DNA of 35,668 nucleotides from CAZNJQ01 sp964573545 (GTDB lineage Bacteria > Patescibacteriota > Minisyncoccia > Phycocordibacterales > UBA2135). The notes below the pieces were generated by a model, which did not search any database, had not been told where the DNA came from, and saw only the letters and a program-made list of their open reading frames with translations. Positions 16,356 to 23,604 of the stretch are shown here, piece after piece (position 1 is the first letter of the stretch; each line of letters begins with the position of its first letter). The stretch covers positions 1-35,668 of the forward strand of contig CAZNJQ010000007.1 in NCBI GenBank assembly GCA_964573545.1. Direction: 5' to 3'. The position numbers and the translations under genes are program-made.

Positions 16356-17246
16356 TTAATAGTGTTTAAACCACACTTTCCAAAGTTTTGCTTCTTTCGG
16401 AAATGGGCGTTTAAGGGCGCGGATCATCCAGTTCTCGCCAAGAAGTCCCTCAAGATTGAACAGAAAGAATATGTTTTTCACAAAATCGGGAAATTTTACC
16501 GTATTATACGGTTTATATTCAAAAAACTCTCCGAGCCGTTTTTTTCTGATTTCCACATCACCAAATTTAGCGAACATTTTTTTGACCTGACACCGCGTAT
16601 AAATATCTGTTTTGGGAGCACTGCCATGCACTTCAGACACTTCACTGTACACTTTTTTCCAGTCAAATCCGTATTTCATCCATTTGCCAAGCAAAAGCCC
16701 GTGAATTAAACAGCGCTTAATATAATGCTTCCATCCGCGAGCATACACCAAAATCATCGCCTGACCGTCCGGCTTAAGCACCCGATATATTTCGTCAATC
16801 GCCTTTTGGGAATCAGGCGTGTGGTGCACAACGCCGATACAGAGCACAACATCAAATGAATTGTCGGGGAATGGGAGGTTCTCAATATTCCCCTCTTTGA
16901 TTTCCTTGTACGGCAGTTTGTGAAGGTCAAGATTTAACTTCGTGAGCATCACCTGATCCTTCCCTAGATCAACACCAGAGACAACTGCCCCACCCTTCGC
17001 ATATTCGACGAGGTCAGTGCCAATGCCGACGCCGATCTCGAGCACTTCTTCTCCTGGGTGATATTCAAACTCCGCCCACTGCTTGATGTGTGGATAGTAG
17101 CGACTGTATCGCTTGAAAGAGAGCTCGTTGAACCACGCGAGCGTAAACGGCTCTTTTTTTGAATACCACTGTTGGGGTATGTTTTTCTTTCCCCAATAGC
17201 TTCTTACTTCTCCAATAGTCAGTGTGTCTTTTTTTCTCTCCGCCAT
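16356..17246 (-). CDS. Class I SAM-dependent methyltransferase (Methyltransf_11 type)
   Basis: A 296-residue protein with a textbook methyltransferase core. VLEIGVGIGTDLVEYA (about 68-83) is the SAM-binding loop, VSGVDLGKDQ follows as the acidic strand, and NLPFPDNSFDVVLCIGVVHHTPD then RVLKPDGQAMILVYA complete the usual order. The C-terminal third is rich in aromatic and basic residues, with KYGFDWKKVYSEVSEVHGSAPKT and a proline-rich end, as often seen in lipid or sugar methyltransferases of capsule loci. It lies between the glycerate kinase gene (stop four bases upstream of its start) and the miniature repeat element. The substrate is not identifiable. Confidence 0.88.
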   Translation of the reverse strand: MAERKKDTLTIGEVRSYWGKKNIPQQWYSKKEPFTLAWFNELSFKRYSRYYPHIKQWAEFEYHPGEEVLEIGVGIGTDLVEYAKGGAVVSGVDLGKDQVMLTKLNLDLHKLPYKEIKEGNIENLPFPDNSFDVVLCIGVVHHTPDSQKAIDEIYRVLKPDGQAMILVYARGWKHYIKRCLIHGLLLGKWMKYGFDWKKVYSEVSEVHGSAPKTDIYTRCQVKKMFAKFGDVEIRKKRLGEFFEYKPYNTVKFPDFVKNIFFLFNLEGLLGENWMIRALKRPFPKEAKLWKVWFKHY

Positions 17247-17250
17247 CGTA

Positions 17251-18447
17251 TTATGCCTGGTCAGGTATCAATAAAAACATCATTATATCACAAACGTTTG
17301 TCCCCGTGGGGCGACCGATGCGGATAATCGAATTAATTTGCTCGAGAAGTCGGCCTGTCTTATGCCGCTCCAAAAAAGAGGAAAGTTCTGTGTGAAGTCC
17401 TTGTTCCTTGAGTGCCACAACGGAATGAGAATCGATAATAGCGCCCGCTGATTCTCTGATGAAATCAATACCATCGGTTCCCACCGACGCAGCACACCAC
17501 TGCTCTCGGAAAGGGCGAGCCAAGAGATATTGAAGACACGCCGCAACGAATTCCTGGTTTCTGCCGCCTTTCTTGTGTGGATGCTCAAGAGTCACTGTCG
17601 TCTCCCCGCCATAGAGAAAAAGGGTCGGTTTGTTGATTGTGCGGCCGTGAATATCGCCGCATATTCTATATGCCACTTCGCGAGCTTCCCCTTGAACATC
17701 CGGGACTAGAACGACCTCTATTCCCTCCTTCTCTGCGGATTCCCTAATCTTTCTGAGCGCTGTCGCATTGTCAGCAAGAATTTCATGGCGGACATGATCA
17801 AAACTGCGCCGCCCGGACTCTGTTTTGCTTTCTTTTTCGAGATAGTCGAGAACAGCGCCTGGGATATCCGCACGAATTCCGCGCCTTTCAATGATCTGAA
17901 GCGCTTGGAGTACTGTCGAACGATCTTCCGCAAACGGCCCTGAGGAGATAACATCAACATCGTTTCCGACGACATCCGAGAGGATGAGTGATACGATCTG
18001 CGTCGGGTGAAAATATTGGGCAAGTTTTCCACCCTTTACCTGCGAGATTTTTTTCTTAACTATCGTTATTTCATGAACATTTCCGCCGCTTTTTATAAGT
18101 GCCTCTATCGTCTTTTGTTTATCGGAAAGGGAAACGCCATCAACAGGATATGCCATAAGAGACGAGCCTCCTCCGGAGACAAGTGCGATTATCACATCAT
18201 CTTCATTGATACGGAATTTCGTCTTCAAATCGAGGATCTTCTGGGAGCCCGAGACGCTTCGTTCTGTGGGAACCGGATGATCCGCCTCATGAATTTCGAT
18301 TTTTTGAGGGCGAGAACTAGTGTCATTCGAGAGTACTACGCCCGCTGTGATATTCTCTACTCCGAGAATGCGCTCAAGCTCCAAAGCCATCGCTCCTGAT
18401 GCTTTCCCTGCGCCAACGACGAAAATCCTTTTCTTTGCGACACTGAT
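17251..18447 (-). CDS. Glycerate 2-kinase (DUF4147/MOFRL family), N-terminus lost in scaffold gap
   Basis: The visible part has 398 residues of the MOFRL-type glycerate kinase, which phosphorylates D-glycerate to 2-phosphoglycerate. Seen motifs: FVVGAGKASGAMA near the visible N-terminus, DHPVPTERSV, LVSGGGSSLMAYP, SDVVGNDVDVISSGP, and in the MOFRL domain GGETTV, GGRNQEF, SVGTDGIDF and GRPTGTNVCD. The family normally has about 50 residues before VVGAGKA, so roughly 40 are missing inside the gap at 18448-18547. The frame can be read through the N run to an ATG at 18570, but the residues beyond it (MKAVICAA) do not look like the family's N-terminus. Here the kinase may supply 2-phosphoglycerate for a glycan decoration; that is inference. 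Confidence 0.85.
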   Translation of the reverse strand: MSVAKKRIFVVGAGKASGAMALELERILGVENITAGVVLSNDTSSRPQKIEIHEADHPVPTERSVSGSQKILDLKTKFRINEDDVIIALVSGGGSSLMAYPVDGVSLSDKQKTIEALIKSGGNVHEITIVKKKISQVKGGKLAQYFHPTQIVSLILSDVVGNDVDVISSGPFAEDRSTVLQALQIIERRGIRADIPGAVLDYLEKESKTESGRRSFDHVRHEILADNATALRKIRESAEKEGIEVVLVPDVQGEAREVAYRICGDIHGRTINKPTLFLYGGETTVTLEHPHKKGGRNQEFVAACLQYLLARPFREQWCAASVGTDGIDFIRESAGAIIDSHSVVALKEQGLHTELSSFLERHKTGRLLEQINSIIRIGRPTGTNVCDIMMFLLIPDQA

Positions 18448-18547
18448 NNNNNNNNNNNNNNNNNNNNNNNNNNNNNNNNNNNNNNNNNNNNNNNNNNNNN
18501 NNNNNNNNNNNNNNNNNNNNNNNNNNNNNNNNNNNNNNNNNNNNNNN
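18448..18547. other. Scaffold gap, 100 N
   Basis: Exactly 100 N bases, a conventional placeholder for unknown length. The sequences on its two sides are not repeats of each other, so real sequence is missing here. It interrupts the glycerate kinase gene and may hide most of another gene. Confidence 0.98.
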
Positions 18548-18570
18548 GCAGCGCAAATAACAGCTTTCAT
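18548..18570 (-). CDS. Start of a gene entering the gap, possible nucleotidyltransferase N-terminus
   Basis: The ATG at 18570 gives MKAVICA plus the first two bases of an alanine codon (GC) before the N run. MKAVI-x-AA is the usual beginning of sugar-phosphate nucleotidyltransferases (MKAVILAAGxGTR), and not of glycerate kinases. If so, the gap hides the rest of a nucleotidyltransferase and the start of the kinase. With only eight residues this is a suggestion, not an identification. A reading as the true kinase start remains possible. Confidence 0.3.
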
Positions 18571-18620
18571 GCACTATATTTTAACGCCGTACGCTCTTTA
18601 AAAGTTATGCGTAAAATGTA

Positions 18621-18646
18621 AAAAGCCTCTCTTGGGAGGCTTTTTA
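18621..18646 (-). terminator. Rho-independent terminator after the aminotransferase gene
   Basis: A perfect 10-bp inverted repeat, AAAAAGCCTC (18621-18630) and GAGGCTTTTT (18637-18646), with a six-base loop. On the minus strand the stem ends in a run of five T. It begins six bases after the aminotransferase stop codon. The A/T ends make it bidirectional in principle. It marks a transcription-unit boundary upstream of the gapped gene. Confidence 0.85.
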
Positions 18647-18651
18647 AGGCT

Positions 18652-19830
18652 CTATAATCCGCGCACAAAATCTCGCATGCGTTCCATGCCAACCGTTATA
18701 CGATCGCTTGTAAGTCCTATGCGGAAAAAATCATTCCGCCCGAAATCTTCCCCGGGTGTCACAGCGATATGTGCCTTTTCGAGAAGCGCTTGCGCCATAT
18801 CAAGGGAGCTCTTGAACACCCGCGGCACATATGCCGACACGTCGACCGGCATATAGAAACTTCCTGCGGGCTCTATAACCTTGAGAGCCGTATCGCGAAG
18901 CACGCCCTTAGATGCTTCAAGGCGATTTTTATAGAGAGTGATTTCCTGTTTTACTTCCCCTTCAAGGAGCTCTCTTTTGGTTTTAAGAGAAACAATGCCC
19001 GCAAATTGCGTCACCGGGTCAACGCACACGATATTGTGACGCTGGAATCGAAGCATCGGCTCTCTCAACATGGGAGGCACAATCGCATAGCCGAGCCGCC
19101 GAGTATACATGTGGTGGATCTTCGAGAAGCCATTCAGTACAATGACGAGATCTTTTCCCGCGCGAGCAACACCCAGTGTGGGACAAAAGCCGCCATCATA
19201 CACCAAACCGTCATATATCTCGTCAGAAATCACTGCTGCACGACCGTCAACGATCTGAAGCACGCGTTCAATCTCTCTTTGTGAGACTACATTTCCGAAA
19301 GGATTTCCGGGAGAATTAAGAATTACGAGTTTGGTCTTTCCGGGCTTAAAATTCCTTTCGAACTCATCCAGGTCAATTCTACCGTCCCGAATTGAATAAA
19401 ATGCAGCGGTAACTCTGGCAATAACCGTATTCGCGAAGTACGGAGGATAATATGGAAGCGGCAAAAGAACTTCCTCGCCAGGATCTAGGAGTAATTGATA
19501 CAGCATCAGAAAAAACGGACTCGTGCCGTTATTTATGAACACCGTGTCGGGATTAACCGATACCCCATACGTATCGTGGTAGTCCATTGCGATAGCCTCA
19601 CGTAACGCAGAGATGCCTTGTGCATCGACAATCTCCCGCCGCACGCCGTCGTAGATCTTCCGTGCCATCTCATCCGCGACGATTTCACGCATCGGAACTT
19701 CGGATTTGCCGAGATTTAACTTGATCACATCAATACCGTTCTTGATGAGGTCATTTGCAATCCGATCAATGCGAAGAACGTGGAAGTCCGGAATTGCTTG
19801 GGCTATAGTTGAAAGCTGACGCATGTGCAT
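18652..19830 (-). CDS. PLP-dependent class I/II aminotransferase
   Basis: A 392-residue fold-type I aminotransferase of the aspartate/aromatic group. Features in order: NLGKSEVPM near residue 40; INNGTSPFF for the cofactor phosphate region; PLPYYPPY; NSPGNPFGNVVS (conserved Asn); ISDEIYDGLVYDG (Asp and Tyr to the PLP ring); and NGFSKIHHMYTRRLGY, with the PLP-binding Lys near residue 237 and the usual Arg of the phosphate site. The C-terminal GSFYMPVDV and FFRIGLTSD carry the substrate Arg. It could make an amino sugar precursor or an amino acid for glycan decoration, but class I/II enzymes more often act on small keto acids. It ends in a terminator and follows the second AsnB gene by 37 bases. 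Confidence 0.88.
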   Translation of the reverse strand: MHMRQLSTIAQAIPDFHVLRIDRIANDLIKNGIDVIKLNLGKSEVPMREIVADEMARKIYDGVRREIVDAQGISALREAIAMDYHDTYGVSVNPDTVFINNGTSPFFLMLYQLLLDPGEEVLLPLPYYPPYFANTVIARVTAAFYSIRDGRIDLDEFERNFKPGKTKLVILNSPGNPFGNVVSQREIERVLQIVDGRAAVISDEIYDGLVYDGGFCPTLGVARAGKDLVIVLNGFSKIHHMYTRRLGYAIVPPMLREPMLRFQRHNIVCVDPVTQFAGIVSLKTKRELLEGEVKQEITLYKNRLEASKGVLRDTALKVIEPAGSFYMPVDVSAYVPRVFKSSLDMAQALLEKAHIAVTPGEDFGRNDFFRIGLTSDRITVGMERMRDFVRGL

Positions 19831-19867
19831 TGTGTTCTCAAAATTTCTTACCAGAGTCTAGCAAACT

Positions 19868-21808
19868 TCACACACGGATGCCATACGCCCGCATCCAAAA
19901 TTCAATATTAAGAAGCGCCCACACATCACGACCTGAGAACCTTGCGCTTTTAGCCGAAGCACCATCGTCACCCAGTAGTTTATTAAGCGTCACTCGATCA
20001 TATAAAGGCGTTGAACGAGCATCGGGCGAGAGTAGCGTGTCTCGCGCCGTCTTTTTAAGAGAGCTCTCAACCCATGCATTAAGCGGAACGGGGAACCCTA
20101 TTTTCTTCCTATTACTTATATCGGGAGGAAGAAATTTTTTGCCGATTGCACGCAAGAGATATTTAGTAGTGTCTTCCACGTCACTAATTTCATCGCTATT
20201 TAAAAGCCGTGCGCGCCTGCTAGCTTCATCAGATTTCCATCTCATTTTATAGTGAATCGGCAGAGATGAAACATATTCAACAACTGCGTGATCAATGAAT
20301 GGCACTCTTCCCTCCACAGACGCCCCCATAGATGAATTATCCAGACGTCCCAAAATACCGAGAAGGTGAATTCTTTGAAATAGATGCATAAATTGCTCCG
20401 ATGGATGAAGTCCCTTCGCCTTCTCAAGCTCGTGCCGCACATATTCTCTATTCAGAACCTCTTCTTTTTTGAGCGGAAAATACCGCTCGCTCAATAATGA
20501 GTGCGTAGTTTCATACGGCGTATAGGGGTACTGGAACAATAGGTGATCGACAAGATCAGCGAATGAATGATTCCCGTATTTCTGTTTCAAATGCGAGAAC
20601 AGGGTCTCTTGTTCTTCGCGAGAAAAACCATCTACCCCTCCGGCGCCGCGCATGCGCTCAAAATCATAGCCACTTCTAAATATTCTTCCATAGCCGCCAA
20701 AAAGTTCGTCTGCGCCCTCGCCAGACAACACAACTGTTACCTGTTTCTTAAGCTCTTTTGAAAGCGCGTAGAGTGGAACCTCGTTCGGGACATGGAGTGG
20801 CGCATCTTTGTGTAGTATCACTTCCGGCAACAAGCCGATATACTCGGTCTCGTTCATGAGAATCTCAGTATGGTCAGTACCGAGGTGCCGCGCGACAAGG
20901 CGCGCTTCTTCCAATTCATTGAAACCATCTTCTGAAAACCCTATGGAAAATGTTTTGATGGGATGAGGAGACATCTCGGCCATCAGTCCGACCAAGGTGC
21001 TTGAATCAAGGCCACCCGAGAGATACGCACCAACAGGCACATCGCTTACCATGTGAGACCGTACAGCGTCCTTCAATAATTTTTCCGTCGCCTCAAGCAC
21101 AACCGTTTCTCCGGGGTCGTGCTTCTCCACAACAACCGGCAATGTCCAATATTGTTCAACAGAGGGAGTCCTTCCGCGCCTTACTGTCGCCCAATGCCCC
21201 GGCGGAAACGAGTGAACGCCCTCAAAGAAAGTTTTCTCTCCAAGCGGATACCGATAGCTGAAATAATCGGGGATGCTCCGCATATTCAGCATGCGCGGCA
21301 TATCTGATGAAACTAAAATTCCTTTTATCTCCGAGGAAAAATAAAAGTTTCCGCCGTGTATACTCCAGTACAAGGGCTTTATGCCGAGGCGGTCCCGCGC
21401 CAGAAAGAGCTGTTCTTTCTTTTTATCCCATATCACAAAAGCAAACATTCCGCGCAGATGCTTCGAGGATTCTGTCCCCCATCGCGCGTATGCGGCAAGA
21501 ATCACTTCCGTATCTGTCTTCGTGCGAAACTTGTAAAACCTCTTAAGCTCTTCTCGAAGTTCCCGAAAGTTATAAATTTCACCGTTGAAAACTATACCCA
21601 ATGCCCCATCTGGAGAAAACATCGGCTGACGGCCGTCGGTAGACAAATCAATAATGGAGAGCCGACGATGCCCTAGGGCGATGCCTTCTTTCGGAGAATA
21701 ATACACACCCGCATCGTCCGGCCCGCGATGCGTCATGGTGTCCCGCGCTTTTATAAATTGTTCTTGGCTCGGCAGGTTTTTGCCTAAGACGCCGATTATT
21801 GCACACAT
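19868..21808 (-). CDS. Glutamine-hydrolysing asparagine synthase-like amidotransferase, copy B
   Basis: A 646-residue AsnB-type protein starting MCAIIGVLG, so the nucleophile Cys2 is in place. The glutaminase half shows RGPDDAGVYY, GHRRLSIIDLS and FNGEIYNF; the ATP-pyrophosphatase half has SGGLDSSTLVG (about residue 266) with the full SGGxDS motif, and LSGEGADELFGGYGR. It is about 60 residues longer than copy A at 13608-15365, mainly in the C-terminal half. It probably amidates a carboxylated sugar or a peptide-like substituent. The inverted repeat of the four-helix-bundle element ends nine bases upstream of its ATG, and no ribosome-binding site is visible, so that element may have replaced its native leader. 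Confidence 0.88.
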   Translation of the reverse strand: MCAIIGVLGKNLPSQEQFIKARDTMTHRGPDDAGVYYSPKEGIALGHRRLSIIDLSTDGRQPMFSPDGALGIVFNGEIYNFRELREELKRFYKFRTKTDTEVILAAYARWGTESSKHLRGMFAFVIWDKKKEQLFLARDRLGIKPLYWSIHGGNFYFSSEIKGILVSSDMPRMLNMRSIPDYFSYRYPLGEKTFFEGVHSFPPGHWATVRRGRTPSVEQYWTLPVVVEKHDPGETVVLEATEKLLKDAVRSHMVSDVPVGAYLSGGLDSSTLVGLMAEMSPHPIKTFSIGFSEDGFNELEEARLVARHLGTDHTEILMNETEYIGLLPEVILHKDAPLHVPNEVPLYALSKELKKQVTVVLSGEGADELFGGYGRIFRSGYDFERMRGAGGVDGFSREEQETLFSHLKQKYGNHSFADLVDHLLFQYPYTPYETTHSLLSERYFPLKKEEVLNREYVRHELEKAKGLHPSEQFMHLFQRIHLLGILGRLDNSSMGASVEGRVPFIDHAVVEYVSSLPIHYKMRWKSDEASRRARLLNSDEISDVEDTTKYLLRAIGKKFLPPDISNRKKIGFPVPLNAWVESSLKKTARDTLLSPDARSTPLYDRVTLNKLLGDDGASAKSARFSGRDVWALLNIEFWMRAYGIRV

Positions 21809-21816
21809 AAAAATAA

Positions 21817-22248
21817 GATTTAAGAATTACGATTTAGGATTTAAGAATGTCTTTGATTTTGTTATAAGTCCTTGCAATAGTCTGTGGGCCATATCCGCGC
21901 TGCTCATTAACGTTTTAAATATATCCACATCAATATAATCAACATCTTTCGCTATAATGATCTGGTTTTTGAGTTCAGTTAAAGATCCTTGTGCAAGATA
22001 ATAAAACTGGATTTTTTCTTTATATCCTTGCCTCCCAAATCCTTCTGCAATATTTGAGGTCACAGAAGCAGCGGCTCGCCTCATCTGGTCCGTCAAAGAA
22101 TATGTTTCTTTACGAGGAAAATCTTTTGTGATTTTGTATGTCAAAATCACTAATTGGTGTCCTTCTTGCCATGCCCGTAAATCGGTAAATGATTTAATTT
22201 TTGAATAAGTGTTTTTATTCATACATCTTTAATCGTATATCTTAAATC
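21817..22248 (-). mobile_element. IVS-like element: four-helix-bundle gene bounded by imperfect inverted repeats
   Basis: The left repeat (21817-21839, plus strand) and right repeat (22248-22226, minus strand) agree at 19 of 23 positions. Both begin GATTTAAGA and share TACGATT. They enclose exactly one gene. The left repeat codes the last four residues and stop of that protein, and the right repeat overlaps the stop codon of the next gene upstream. Four-helix-bundle proteins (S23/IVP) are known from intervening sequences in 23S rRNA that are bounded by complementary ends. This copy sits between two glycan genes instead. A gene-less relative lies at 16268-16345. Mobility is inferred; I see no target-site duplication. 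Confidence 0.6.
21827..22222 (-). CDS. Four-helix-bundle protein (S23 / 23S rRNA intervening-sequence protein family)
   Basis: A 131-residue protein of the four-helix-bundle family found in 23S rRNA intervening sequences. It shows the family's marks: FTDLRAWQEGHQLVILTYKIT near the start, FPRKETYSLTDQMRRAAASV, SNIAEGFGRQGYKEKIQFYYLAQGSLTELKNQI, and a final helix with MAHRLLQGL. The biochemical role of these proteins is not established; they form pentamers and are rich in basic patches, which suggests nucleic-acid binding. Its last four residues (NPKS) and stop are written by the left inverted repeat. The start is ATG at 22222, three bases from the right repeat; only a weak ribosome-binding site is visible. 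It has no apparent link to polysaccharide synthesis and looks like a passenger. Confidence 0.9.
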   Translation of the reverse strand: MNKNTYSKIKSFTDLRAWQEGHQLVILTYKITKDFPRKETYSLTDQMRRAAASVTSNIAEGFGRQGYKEKIQFYYLAQGSLTELKNQIIIAKDVDYIDVDIFKTLMSSADMAHRLLQGLITKSKTFLNPKS

Positions 22249-23599
22249 AACTTTGATTCAAAATCTGAATCAAAGTTTCTACGATTCGTTCTGCTGATTT
22301 CCCATCCAATTTGTGCATAAACCGCTCAACTATGCGTTGTTTGTCTTTTTTCTCCCCTCTCTCTAGGACGGCTTTTAGCATTTCCAGAAATTCTTCTTCG
22401 TTCTCCGCAAACCATGTGCCACGCGAATCCATCAAGTGCTTGACATAATCGCTCACAAAAAGACGTCTGACCGATGATTCGGGCGGCATGAGTTCCGCGT
22501 CAAAGTTGAAATTAACGACTTCCGTACCGCACGCAATTGCATCCAAAGAAAGCGTTGACGCGACGTTCACGCACACGTCGGCGTGGTAAAGGGAGTTAAA
22601 TAAATTGCTGACGTGCTCTCTTGAGGTGTCAAAATGATCGCGGAGCGCATGGTTTTGTTTATCGCTTTTATCAACGACGATGCCTTGAACATCCTCCAGC
22701 TCGGAAAAACGCCCCACGTCCCCTTTATAACCCAAGTGCGGCCGCACAAGTATGTTCGCGTCCGGAATTTTTCCTTCTTCCATGAACTTCTTTATAAGAA
22801 GAACATGCTTCGTCTCGTCAAAAAGCTCCGCCCCCGCAGAACCATAGAGGATTATTTTCTTCCCCGCGTCAAAACCGTGTTTTCTGCAGAACTCTTCACG
22901 GGAAAGCAGTCCGTCCTTCCGGGGATAAAAATCAAACTGCGGAATACCGGCAGTGATAATTTCTTTCGGTGCATATCCTTGGAGCTCTGCCGCTTTTTCT
23001 TTCATGAAGTCATTCCAGACGATAAGAGTATCCGCTTTAGTGGGAAAAAGCGCCTGTGAGACATTATCCCAGCTTTTCGGCATATCCACGGTCGGCACAC
23101 CAAAGCGTTTCGCGCTCTTCAATACTCCGCAGTCGGCGCCAGAGGCGGTGTTGAAGACGAGCGATGGTTCGTATTTTTCAAAAAGACGGTCGTGAGCCGC
23201 AAGCGGATTGACGATGGAGTGCGCAAGGCGGATCAACCAGCGCATTCCCGGGATATAACGAAGCGGCGCAAAAAATAAAAGCCGCAGAGGAAAAAGAAAT
23301 CGGCTCGGCTCTTTGTGCGTCCCGATACTGTACCGATACCGAGCATAGACGGTGCTGTTAAACACGGCGCCCTTGCACAGTTCTTTAAAGAAACCCCGGA
23401 GTCTTTCTTTTTGGTCCCAAAAGAGCGGCTCAATGATAAGATTCTCGTGTTCAAAATCTCTGAAAAGATCCGGTTGGTCGTGGTACGGAGTTAAAAGAAC
23501 GACGCAGTAGCCGCGCTCAAGAAGTTTCGCCACAACCCCCGTGCGAAGGATGTTGCGGATAATCCCCCCGCGCGAGATGGTGATAAAAACGGTTTTCAT
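22247..23599 (-). CDS. GT-B-like surface carbohydrate biosynthesis protein, copy B
   Basis: A 450-residue paralogue of the protein at 9496-10887. Shared landmarks: ITISRGGIIRNILRTG at the start, SLVFNTASGADCG, MPKSWDNVSQALFP, GIPQFDFYPRKDG followed by REEFCRKHGFD, KKIILYGSAGAE, ILVRPHLGYKGD, and YHADVCVNVASTLSLDAIACG near the C-terminus. The pattern of a Rossmann-like first half and an RPH segment with a late VASTLSLDA loop fits a GT-B enzyme or CDP-glycerol-type transferase; I cannot assign the donor. It follows the second exostosin-like gene by five bases, and the four-helix-bundle element abuts its stop codon. Confidence that it is a real carbohydrate gene is high, the exact activity low. 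Confidence 0.65.
   Translation of the reverse strand: MKTVFITISRGGIIRNILRTGVVAKLLERGYCVVLLTPYHDQPDLFRDFEHENLIIEPLFWDQKERLRGFFKELCKGAVFNSTVYARYRYSIGTHKEPSRFLFPLRLLFFAPLRYIPGMRWLIRLAHSIVNPLAAHDRLFEKYEPSLVFNTASGADCGVLKSAKRFGVPTVDMPKSWDNVSQALFPTKADTLIVWNDFMKEKAAELQGYAPKEIITAGIPQFDFYPRKDGLLSREEFCRKHGFDAGKKIILYGSAGAELFDETKHVLLIKKFMEEGKIPDANILVRPHLGYKGDVGRFSELEDVQGIVVDKSDKQNHALRDHFDTSREHVSNLFNSLYHADVCVNVASTLSLDAIACGTEVVNFNFDAELMPPESSVRRLFVSDYVKHLMDSRGTWFAENEEEFLEMLKAVLERGEKKDKQRIVERFMHKLDGKSAERIVETLIQILNQS
22251..22275. repeat. 9-bp inverted repeat at the 3' end of the GT-B-like gene
   Basis: CTTTGATTC (22251-22259) and GAATCAAAG (22267-22275) form a perfect stem with a seven-base loop. It lies inside the last codons of the 450-residue gene and next to the right end of the four-helix-bundle element. 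No T-run follows on the minus strand, so it is not a standard terminator. Confidence 0.5.
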
Positions 23600-23604
23600 A
23601 TGCC

